Shown here: piece by piece, positions 18,601 through 30,600 of the stretch
Layout of the letters: each line of letters begins with the position of its first letter
How positions within the stretch are numbered: position 1 is the stretch's first letter
Assembly: GCF_964355755.1 (NCBI RefSeq)
Contig: NC_092676.1
Span: forward strand, 24,040,288-24,100,287
DNA length: 60,000 nucleotides
Reading direction: 5' to 3'
Source: Antedon mediterranea
Taxonomy: Eukaryota > Echinodermata > Crinoidea > Comatulida > Antedonidae
Notes under the pieces: model-generated
What the model was told of the DNA's origin: nothing
Database searches by the model: none
The model's input: only the letters and a program-made list of their open reading frames with translations
Made by a program: the position numbers and the translations under genes

Positions 18601-21600
18601 TATGTGTCCTCCGATCCTCCTCCTCTCTGCTGATGACGATGGTCTAAACGACCTGTAACTTGACCCTTCACCGATCCTCTGCTGCAGTTTGTTACAATAG
18701 CTAATAATGGAGTTTGATGACGTACAGTTGCGACAGTTTCAAACCTGTATATTTTTTTGTTTAAATGAAACATACTGAGTACTGTATTAATTACTTATAA
18801 AAAATTAACTTGCAATTTTAGGCCTACTACTAATACTATTACTATGGAAGGTAGTCATAATAACGGCCCGTCATCAATTCATTTTGTACACTAGCCTGGC
18901 CGCCGATGCCGATGGTGAATGTACAGCAGTCAGCAGTAGGCCTAGTTAATTAGACTTTTCGCGTCTAGCCTAGGCTTTGAGCAATTTTAATTGCTATTTT
19001 CTTTAGAAAAATTTGAATTTCAAGCATGTTTAATAATGATGATGATATTATTGTATTGGCGAAACAATCGTATCATTTCTATTTATTCGAACTGTTCGTA
19101 GCCTGCTAAGCCGTCGACGATGTACTTGTACACAGTTGAGTTTGGGGAATTCCCACACACAGTTGATCACAACGTAAGCTACGAATGCTACGCGTAGCCT
19201 ACGCACTACGAATGCTACGCCACGCAACCGCCACGCACCCGCCACGCGTAGACTACGTTACCTACGCGTGGCAAATGTTGCAATAGTTTTTATCTGTACT
19301 GTAGACCATCCAACTTTCACCAATTCAGAAGAAACAATCCTCCATTGATAGTGTTTTTTACAATGAACAGATGTGAAGAAGACATAAGTTAATTATGTTA
19401 ATTACTGGGTGTGTCATGATCAATATACTGTATTAAGATGGGCGGAGCTACTGTAGGTGAATCACCCTGCCAAGTTTCACATACCGGTACAATTTCTACC
19501 ACTTGATGTAAACCTGTACTAATCTTATTTCTAAAACTAGACTGTATTTTGTTTGTGTATAATTTGCAATGCATTCACATTTTTACACAAAAAAAAAAAA
19601 TATATATACCATCGATTTGGCATATATTTTTATTGTGTTGTTGATCATTTACGTGCTACTGTATTATTATAAATTATTAATGCAGTACGCTATAAAACTC
19701 TTAGATTCTCACTTCAGATTTGTCAGTAATTTGTTATGTGTTTTCTTCAACATACAGATGACATTATTTTATCTGACGTAAAAATAAGCTTAAACTCGTG
19801 ACCTACTGTAGTTTGCCCGAAGCAGACATGTTATTTCTCTTTGTCACTGGATTACATTATACTGATGTAATCGTTTAATATCATAATATAGACAAACTTC
19901 AGTAGATCTTATCACAGCATGTTTCATTTCAACTTCATATAACAAATTAAGTATTTTAGAAAAATCAGCACAAGTTGAATGAATTGTACTTCCAAAATTA
20001 TCATGTGTACTAGTCAAAAATCATCAAATAACAGATCTAGAAACTGTAAAAAAAACAACAAAATATACAGTATTTGTACTGTATTTGTTTTTGATTAATA
20101 AAAGTGTATTGTTGTATAAGACTATGCCTACAGTACATTACACTGTAGGCCTATAATACTGTATTGTAGTGGCAAAGAAGAATGTGTTGAAAAATTTAAA
20201 AAAAAATCCTTGCACGGCCGTTAATATATTAGCCTACATCTTGATGATCTATAGGTTCATTAAATTTATTCATTGTGTTCTTAACAGTATTTTTTTTATG
20301 AGAAATTATACAAAAGAACTCAATATTTATGATTATATAAAAAGAATTGATCCAATGATAATAAGAAGTTTGCATTTTATAGAGATATGAAATTATAATT
20401 ATTTCCGGTTGCGTGCACCAAGAAATTGTCCTCATTCCTGCACTCAACTCGCTGACGTAATTCATCCTATTCCAATGTTATAAAATTTATCTAGACAATT
20501 TAAATATTATAGTTGTTATACAGTATTTCATGATACGAATAATTGTCAGAGGGAATCGCTCCAAAGATTGATTTGAAGGCCGTAGCTAAAAAGCTGTAAT
20601 GCTTAGCGAGGCATAGTTTTACCATGCTTCATCGCATATTATCGATCACCGTTCTCAACAAGACATTGCTAAGAAAATATTGATATGATATTACAATGAT
20701 TCTTGATTTATATACAGCACCATATGATTACATTGCTATGTCTTGGAACACAAATTACTAATTTTCTAAACTTAAAATAAAAGCATTGTATGTTTTAATT
20801 ACATTTTATAACAATTATAACATGTTATTTTTTTCATTTATTTTCCAAAAGTTTCATTACAATACATTGGGCAAAACATTTGGAAGGCATGAGTTATTCA
20901 TGAATGGACTGGATTTGAGAAATTCATTTTATTCATAAAAATAATATACATACTGTACTATAGTACTACTAAAAAACTACTACTAATAATATTAATAAAA
21001 TACACTGTAGGGTGCTAATTATTTAAAAAAAATTAATAATATTTATTATCATGTTACTACTACTAAATGTACTAGTGTAAAAAAGTGATAAAAATGTGTG
21101 TAAATATATTTTATACCCCAGAGTGGGAACTTTAGTAATGTGTTCTCAGTGTGACTGTGAAATAATAATTTTTAAACAAATAGTTTTAATTCATTACAAA
21201 TTGATATTATATTTATGTAAATAACAGAGAAATTCAAATTTTTTTGATACATTAAAATGAATTACTAATCGACCTACAACTTAAGTCATTAGATCAAATT
21301 ATGTTGATAATCAGGCAAAATATTTGCCTGTGGTGAGAATTACCATAAATTACAGTATAATGCTAGGGCTGTCACTGTTCACTATCTACTGTATTATTTT
21401 ATACAGCGCTATAAATGAATATTAATGAGCTCTCACTGATTTTAATTTTACTGTTGCTAGAACTTCATTTCTTTTGCTTATTTAAATTATTATTAAAAGA
21501 AATCATGTACTATTATGACACCTACCAAACTTCTTAGTTAAAATCAATATAGTAAGGCATTAACTGAAATATATTTCATTTGGACAAAAAAATTAATGTG

Positions 21601-24600
21601 AACTCTGACCTACAAGTATTAAAATTAAAATTTGTTTCTAATAATAATTGACTTAATACTGATTTGATATTTTGCATGTATATTGCATGTACATATTAAT
21701 GTGTATTATTTATTTTTTCTTTTAGAAAATTATACCGATTAGAAGTAGTACTACTGCACATGCTGTACTCATTTTAAAATATACAGTACCAGCGAGAATT
21801 ACTGCCCAATTCGGACGCGGCATGAATACGTCCATGACGCGTCCACTTCGCGTCCATTATATCGACGCGTCTGACGTGATTTGACCTTAGACCAACGTCC
21901 TTTGTGTTTGAGCTAACCGGGAGCTAACCATGCCGGTGTTAACGTAAACAAAAGCTCCGCATTGTTACTGTACTACAGTTATATTCTGTACGATGTTTCT
22001 AAACCCGTGAAAACCTGTATTAAACGAAATGTATTTTATACTACAGTAGTTAATAACATGCAAAAAAAACCTCTAAAAAACGAATTAATGAATAAGTGCG
22101 TATACTGTAGATACCAGTTCATTAGTACTACAGCTTACTATATGGGCAAGAAAGACTGATTTTTTGTGAGTAAAATTATTATCGGATGTCAAAAAACTTC
22201 TTTGGCACGCCGCCTAAAAAGAAACCGCTGAATGAGACTTGCGGGAAATGCAGTGCTAAAACCACGTGTGCCTGCCATGCAGTAAAACCACGTGATAGCA
22301 TATTTACCAAACTCGAACGTTCGGCGACTAGACCCGAGTGTGTGAAAATATGTGCTTTCGCTGTCCGAGCGAAGCAATGAATTGTGAGTATCGAATGTCA
22401 AAAAACTTCTTTGGCACGCCGCCTAAAAAGAAACCGCCGAACGAGACTTGCGGGAAATGCAGTGCTGAAACCACGTGTGCCTGCCATGCAGTAAAACCAC
22501 GTGATAGCATATTTACCTAACTCGACCGTTCGGCGACCCGAATGTGTGAAAAATAGTTTGCTTTCGCTGTCCGAGCGTAGCAATGAATTTTATATACTAA
22601 TTAAAAAATTGACACATTGTAATGGACAAAAATGGTGCAGTACATGTAGTTTTGTAACACTATATAATATCCTCAATCTATTTTTAAAATTAAATTCTAG
22701 CACCCGCCCTTTGCTTTTTTGTTTTAAATCGCTTTTGTACCAAGCCTTAATGCCTTTGTGTTGTTCCGTATCCTATTGTCTTTTTCTATTCAGTGTATCA
22801 AATTGTAACACCCGCCCTTGTTTTTTTGTACCAATTTTGGGGTCTAAGCATAGAGATATTATAGTGAACTTGAACACTATAATATCTCTTAGACCCCAAA
22901 ATTGGTACAAAATAACATTAACTAAAAAAATATTATTACAGTCATTATTACAATTATACAAACACTGTAATCTTAACATGATCAGAGAGGAACATCATTA
23001 TAGCGTAAAAAAAAATATTTCTTAATATTTATAAGCAAAGCGTACACAGAATGCCTAGTGTTGTACTGTACGTCATCAACAGGGTCATCAACCCGCTTTT
23101 CAGCAGCGGTAGAACATGATTGCAATATTGCTGGGATCCAATGGAGTAGAAAAATATCACGTGCTCTTTGTTGCGCGCTATGACGACCATGGAGATATAA
23201 ATTGACAGTGTACAGTACATACTGTAGGCTACATGATTTTGTTGAGCCTTCTTCCACAGTTTTAACTCATCATATTACATTTAAATATAACTTATTTCTC
23301 TATGATCATATCAATAATTCAACATGAAATAGAGGCCTCGTTATTAAAAAAATATTCTTCCATAAAATGATTCATATGAACAAAATATACTGTATCATGA
23401 CGATGATTATTGATCGAGTACGCTAGGCCGATCTCAGGCGGTGGTGTACGTGCTAGACAGTGAACCGGCCGGCTAGATCACACGGCGGGCTAGCGATGGA
23501 TATAGACACAGTTTCGCACGAAACTGGCTTTTTGGACGAATTATTCGGCAGATGGAAATAAACACAACACACACAAGTCGTAGGCTAACTTTATTTATTT
23601 TTAAATTATATTGTTTGTGAATGTGAAAGTATTTTATAAACAAACACCAATACAGCCGACCCTGCTCAACAGTCAGGCTTAGTTTTCCGATGTCATTTGA
23701 ATATGAATACGGTCGGTCGCGAACAATAACAAAAACAGACTCAGGTAGCGAGGTCACGGCCCGCCCGACGAAAGCGCGTCCAAATCATTGGTTTAGTTTA
23801 TGAATGGACGCGTCGTGGACGCAAATTGGACGGACACTCGACGCGTCCGTCGCGTCCAAAAAGGGGCAGTAATTCTCGCTGGTACATACCGATTAGAAGT
23901 AGTACTACTGCACATGCTGTACTCATTTTAAAATATAGGTACATACAGTAATTAAACAGGTTGATACAGAAACAAATTACCTATAAAAATTCCTGAAATG
24001 AAACAATGATTATACAGCTGTTTGTCGGTATGAATAAAGAATTTATGATATATAGTTGTCATTACATTAATAATTACATTATATTAACACAACATCCAAA
24101 CAATAAGTAAAGTCTTTGAGGAAGAGTATCTTAGGTTATGAGACGATATGACTATCTTGTTAATTAAGTAAACAAACGTGAACATAGCATATTTTCTTAT
24201 ACAGTCAACTCTCCCAATACCGGACACCCTTGGGCGGGCATATATTTTCCGGTTTTTCGAAATTCCGGTTTCCTGAAAACATATTTTTGAAGTTATCACG
24301 TTGTCACTGAAAATGCTTGAATCACCGGTCCGAATGCTGCCCGGTACGCGGTCTAGCGTAGGGGAGGCCTAGGCCTAGGCTATGATTGTGTCAAGCTACT
24401 GTAGTTTGAATTAAATAAATACTGATACAGTAGGCCTAGGCCTACTTTATTAATATTAAGCTAATTTAATTTACCTTTTTTAAAAGTTACATTATGTACC
24501 CATAAAACATGTTACAGTAGTAAATTATTGTTTCTCAATGTGTTTTTAACGGCAAATAGGCCTAGGCCTACGTACGTACGGTGAACATAATTTCGGTCTG

Positions 24601-27600
24601 TTTATTGTTTTTCGTTCGCGAGCTCTAGAGATAGCAGCAGCAGCATGCAGCATGTTTGATAAAAATAGGAGAGCGCGGATTTGATTGATGCGCATGTGCA
24701 GCGGTGTCATAATCAAATAAAAACGCCCACATCTAGACCACATGTTTTTTAAGCTCCTTTATTTTGACGTAATTTGATAGCAATGATGAAAATTGATTAG
24801 GTAAACGAGCCAAGCAATAATGACACAATAATTAATTGGTAACATTTCAAAGTTTATTTACACTATAAATTTAAAATTAACAAATTATGGCAGACATTTA
24901 CATTTTATCAGATTTTAAACCAATCATCTAAAGACGCCTGTTTGGAGTTTCTGCATTTAATTAAAATTTCTTTCTCCATAATTTCCGTTAATTCCTGAAG
25001 TTGTTGATCAATAATTTCAAAATGATGTGCCTTTGAACGAACACCGTGCCTAATTTGACCAATCATAGATAACATTTCGCTAAAAGATAAAGTTCTAAAA
25101 TCATCAGTGTTTTCATCCTCTTCGCCTTCTGGTTCATCATCAGCAATCACTGGTTCCTTGTCACCATTATAGATCCTGATTAGTTCATGTTCCCATTCAT
25201 CGCTAATTTCTTCTACCGGAATTAAATTATCAATGTTTATGTATGTTTCTACGTCTAAATTAGTGTCTATCTCTCTAACCAATTCTCGAATCTCTCCTTC
25301 CACCATGTCTACATTATTGTCGTCAATCTGGGTATTGTTCAAACAGTTAAATCCACAACGGTTAAAGCATTTAATTATTGTAGTTTCTGATGTCTCTCTC
25401 CATGATGTTGCTGTCCAGTTTACTGCATCCAGAACGTTAGTTTGTTTTGTGATGTTGCTTGCTGATTGTGCATCATCAACTTTCGCTAAAACACTCCGCA
25501 ACAACTTTGCTCTGTAGCGACTTTTAAACGCTTTAATTATTCCTTGGTCAAGCGGTTGTAAAACAGACGTTGTGTTTGGTGGTAGGAACGCAAGCTTGAT
25601 GTTGCTCTTCTCTAATCCAACATGAGAGGAGGCGTTATCAAGAAATAATAAAATATTTCTACCCTGAAACCTCATTTGATTGTTTAAGTCCGTCAAATAA
25701 TCATCAAACAACGCACCAGTCATCCAGGCTTTTCTGTTAGCTTTCCACACTACGGGAAGTCGATCTTTCTTTATGGTTTTAAAGCATCTTGGGTTTTCAG
25801 CACGTCCGATAATCATTGGTTTAAGCTGAAAAAATAAATAACGAACATGATTAAAAAATACAGAAAAAACAACATTTGAATTTTAAGAGGAAACGAGATC
25901 TTTTTATTGATGCTTTTTATTTAAGATATTTAAAAGCGGATGGTGCTGCTGTTTTCAAAGGTTTCATATGGACATAAGACAGACGAAAATAACAAAATCT
26001 TATGATGTACAAAAAATAAATAACATGGCTCTAAAATCTGACAAGATTTACATGAAAAACAATAAAGAAAAAAAACAACGCATAAACGATGCGCACATGA
26101 CTGATTGCATGATGTGATGCGGATAGACAAAATAAATGATTAAAAATAAAACGAAAAACGTACCTTTTCACCAGTCATACTGCATGTGAACATCACTGTT
26201 AGTCTTTCTTTAGAAGATTTCACTCCTTTAACGTCATCATGCTTTTCAGCTAGTGTCCTGTCCGGTAATGCACGGAAAAACAGACCAGTTTCATCACAGT
26301 TAAAAATGTCCTTTGGTTCATAACCAACGCACAGTTCGGCAATCTGTTCTTTCCACTGTGTTACAACTTCCTGATTAACATCCCCTCTTTCTCCGCAGAT
26401 AACCAATTGTTTTATGTCATGTCTCCTTTTCCATTTGGTTAACCATCCATCAGATGCTTTGAAGTCCACAATGTTCAATTCCTCTGCAAATTGCTCTGCC
26501 TTTGCCTTTATTAAGGGTCCACTAATGGGGATATGTTTATCCCTAGCAGTTCTAAACCAAACTAACATAAGCTGGTCGATGTCCGAAAACTTAGTTTTGA
26601 TCACTCTGAATTTTGTACCTTTGCTGACTTCCTTCTTGCTCCGATATTTATCCTTAGCTTTCATAATGTCATAGATCGTTGATTTTCCAAGCCCATACTT
26701 TTTCGTTGCTTCCATTACTTTCATTCCACCTTCTACATCTGCTATCAATCTAATTTTCGTAGTTAAGTCAAGTTCATTTCGTTTACGTTTTGCCATGATG
26801 ATTTCCAAATTTATAATGATGCACATTTTTAGTTAAACTTTTAAAGTCTTATTGCAATTGTGAATTTAACAATAACTTAAACAAAACAAAGACACAAAGT
26901 GAAATGTAAATTGAACTTTATTAAAAACAATTCATATGCTAAAAACCAGGGAGTTGTTTTAACAACTGCTAAAAACAATAGACATTAAGACATAGCGCTT
27001 CGATGTGAGAAAGCCCACCGCAGTTCGATACGCAACAAAGCAATTGCCGCCTCGTGGGTTAACAATGAACTGACCTGTCAATCACAGTCTAGCGCTCCAT
27101 GGCAACATTATTTGATCGTACCGCGAAACGTCGCGCACTTCATGCATGGTCAGGGTGTGGTTAAAAGCTTTTGTACGTTGTGAATGTATTGAATCTGAGT
27201 CAGCGACGACGATGTTACGTTGTTATTTCGTAAATATTTGGAGTTTTTTAACTGCCAGTCCGGTTTTCAGAAGCTAATTTTCGTGTTTTGGACTTCATAA
27301 TTTGTCCGGATTCCGGAATTGGGTATTCCGGTTTTCATAATAAATTACAGTACATTTAGAATAGGGACAAATTGGGCCATCCAAAAAAGTCCGGTTTTCC
27401 GTGAATTCCGGTTTTGGGAGAGTCCGGTATTGGGAGAGTTGACTGTATATTATCTTATCCATTGTATAGTATTGTATGTTTTTAACTGTTGTTATTTTTA
27501 TTGTAATTTGAACCTTGGAAGGCAAATTTCATTTACTGTGTATTTGACAATAAATTTGAACTTGAACTTGAACACGTTCGTTTCTAATGATTATGCTAAT

Positions 27601-30600
27601 AATAATTAATAAGTAATATTTATACAGTGTAAATACATACATTTTGTATGGGTATCCTGAATACTGTACTGTACCAATACAGTAAAACCTGCACCACAAA
27701 TCCATAGTACAGTAGCAAAGCTTTAATAATATAAAATGTTGTGTATCTTCTGTATATCATCCCAGTTTAATCCCATTCCCTAATTAATTGCTTGTACAGT
27801 ATTTGGTTGGGAAATCTGACCTGTATTATATGAAGACTATTAAGTAGAAGCTGAACACTCCCCAAAACTTAGTCCTCATTGAAACCATTCCACGCCCACC
27901 ACAAATACTGACAGTCCTACTGTACTGTACACTCCAGTGCAAAATTCTGTTATGGGGCCTCATGTAAATGAGTTTATGAAATACAGAACAATAAATTTCA
28001 AAATTATGCCACAGTGACTCATTTTTCTGGAAGCAGAATATTATTATAAGTGGATTGATTACTGAAACACAATCAACTTTATGTTGAGCAGTTTGCTCAT
28101 AAAACTTGTAGAATACAAGCATACAGTACACATTCAAAAAATGTACTGCAGGATAGAATAGTATACAGAGGCAGCTGGTTTGCCCTAGTTAGGTTTACAA
28201 TTCCTTACAGCTCTTCATCCCTGAGGAAACTGCACATTATTGTACACATTTTTTTTGAACTGATAACTGGCATCTAAGAGGTGTACATGTATCCTATACT
28301 GACGTTCTGTTCTACAGTACACTATCAAACATTTACATTTTTGTCACATGTACAGTATATATGACAAAAAAAATATGACCACCATATTTGGGCGTATTTC
28401 TACCATATTTTAGCACATCACACTTTTTTTGTCAAACTAGTTTGATAATGTAGACAAAGCTTTATACTATAGTAGGCAGCTTTTTGGTTTGTGGTAGAAA
28501 CTAGTACAGTCTGCCTATGCAGGGACACTGCGCCATGTTTCTCTCCTCCTTTCATGGTTTTTGCAGATTTTATAGTAGGCCAGACAAAGACCAACGATAC
28601 AAAATGCGTAGGGCCCACAAGAAGGTGTCGCAAATGGAAAATTCCCTAGATTGATCAATGGAAAACAAACATATCACCAAGCCTCTACTATAAAATGGAA
28701 TGTCAATGCTGAGAAGTTATTTTTGGAATTCTTATTAAATCCTACTAACTGTCTACTGAGCCTACACTGTAGACGTTAGAATGTAATGAAAAATTAAATA
28801 AAAAAAAGGTCTAACATATTGAATGTACTGTAGACCATGTCAGAATTTGATTTTTAAATAAAATTTTTAAATACATCTTTTAAATCCTGTTAATTAAATA
28901 TTAATTAATTAGATTACTGTAGTCATTAACCTACTTTAAACCAATGCTTAAATTTAAGACAATCTAAATCATGATTTTTTTCTGTGAACTAGGCTTTGAA
29001 ATGTGCATGATGTATGTTTTTATAGGACACACTTTCTTAATGTTTACATTCTGAACATTCTGTTTACATTGTAACATAAGCTGGCTACAGTTGCCAGATG
29101 GAATTGAAGTCTTATTGGAGCCTTTTAAATGGATGTAATGAAATTCATGCAAATTAACATTTTGTTGATTTTTCTTTCTAGTTGCCTTCAATCAAATTCT
29201 ATAATTGGTTTTAGAATTTTGGTTTTGAGTATTTTGTTATTTTCAATCATTTTCGATAATACGTTATGTCTCTGCCACCCTTATAAAATCGAGTAAAGCG
29301 CAGGATTGGTCATTTTGGAGTTTTCAGAGCTTAAACAATACACAAAATACAACAATAACAGTAAAGTTAAAGAAAAAAAAGGATTTAATTTTGGTTTCAG
29401 GAATACAACCAACCATCTATAGCCTCTCCCAAAGCCTTCCCTTTCTTCCTCCGCAAAAAAATATGTAACTATTTAAAAAAAGATAATAATAATACTACTA
29501 CATATATTTTTTCGGGCCCTATATGTTCATTTTTTTACATAGAAACTGGAGGCCATCACCAACGATACTGTAAAAAATATTTTAATATACAGTACCTAGA
29601 AATTGCTGGTCGTCTAGTAAATTACACTATAGTAAAGTAAAATACACTATTAAAAGTTTTTTCCTAAGCATCATATGTTCTGGCCTATATCATTTCCTCG
29701 TAATTTTAGGAAAGCTAGTTTTTTAAATTTAACAGCATTCTTGTTTTATCGTCTCGTACAAAGAAAACTGAGAATTAATTTATCATAATCATTCAGACAT
29801 TAAGTCGTCTTATCTAGCATTGAGCAACAAACATGTTATTAATATTATGTGGATGTGCTTATTACATAAATAGATAACAATGCCGAAGTATTTAGTGTCT
29901 CCTTGATTTTATAATCTCACTATTACTGTAAGTGAGCTGTTTACGACAACAAAATAGAATTTAATTTTTACATGCTAAGGATTCAGCCTCATCAGGACTG
30001 TAAATTTAATTATTTTGTTGAAAAATTCATTTATATTGACAATTGACATGTAATAAGCCCAAGTGACAAATTATGTAACGCGCTGTCTACACTATCAAAC
30101 TAGTTTGTGCCCAAACATGCTAGTGATATTATGCCCAAATATGACAACATCATGTCCATATATGGGCACATCACATTACATCACATTTATTGTTTGATAC
30201 TGATAGTGTAGATAGAGCTTAAGAAATAATAATAATATAATAATACCACATTTATAGAGCGCCCTTTTCATGAGTAATCATGCTCAAAGGCGCTTTACAA
30301 GCATTATTACCCCAGTATTTTTTGGGATCAAACACGTATGGAAACATACAGTACTCCCATTATGCAGCCGGTAACCAGCGCAAAGTTGTGTCTAGATCTA
30401 ACTGGGTACCCATTTATACACCTGGGTGGAGAGAGGCAACGTAAGTAAAGTATCTTGCCTACGGATACAAGCAATGCGGCAAGAGTTGGATTCGAACCTA
30501 GGTCTGACGATCGGTAGTCCAACGTCCAACACACTGCGCCACACGCCCTTACAAGAAATGATTCCCACCAAAGTGCATGGTTCCAAGATGGCACCAATAG

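Larger units (their letters stand above)
21784..23885. mobile_element. Non-autonomous DNA transposon B (CAGTACC ends, GACGCGTC arrays)
   Basis: Left end CAGTACCAGCGAGAATTACT; right end reads GGCAGTAATTCTCGCTGGTAC, the inverse apart from a missing outermost TG. Subterminal arrays of GGACGCG/GACGCGTC lie at 21812-21875 and 23775-23860. The 2.1 kb interior holds a tandem duplication (22186-22589) and a hairpin (22828-22910) but no transposase. Confidence 0.85.
24202..27445 (-). mobile_element. Complete pogo/Tigger-type DNA transposon
   Basis: 3244 bp bounded by a TA duplication (24200-24201, 27446-27447) and perfect 24-bp inverted repeats starting CAGTCAACTCTCCCAATACC. Subterminal TTCCGGTTTT-like words are repeated at 24245-24275 and 27255-27430. 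It encodes one transposase on the minus strand with all three catalytic Asp residues. The perfect ends suggest a recent insertion. It lies antisense in liprin-alpha intron 1. Confidence 0.93.

Noticed and set aside
22501-23025. 174-residue plus-strand open frame in transposon B
   Set aside because: It runs across the end of the 209-bp duplication and the hairpin, has low-complexity composition and matches no family.
25233-25517. Plus-strand open frame inside the Tigger element
   Set aside because: Antisense shadow of transposase exon 2.
30490-30548. tRNA gene on the minus strand
   Set aside because: The tRNA-like head runs straight into a SINE body and ATT tail, and an acceptor stem cannot be formed.
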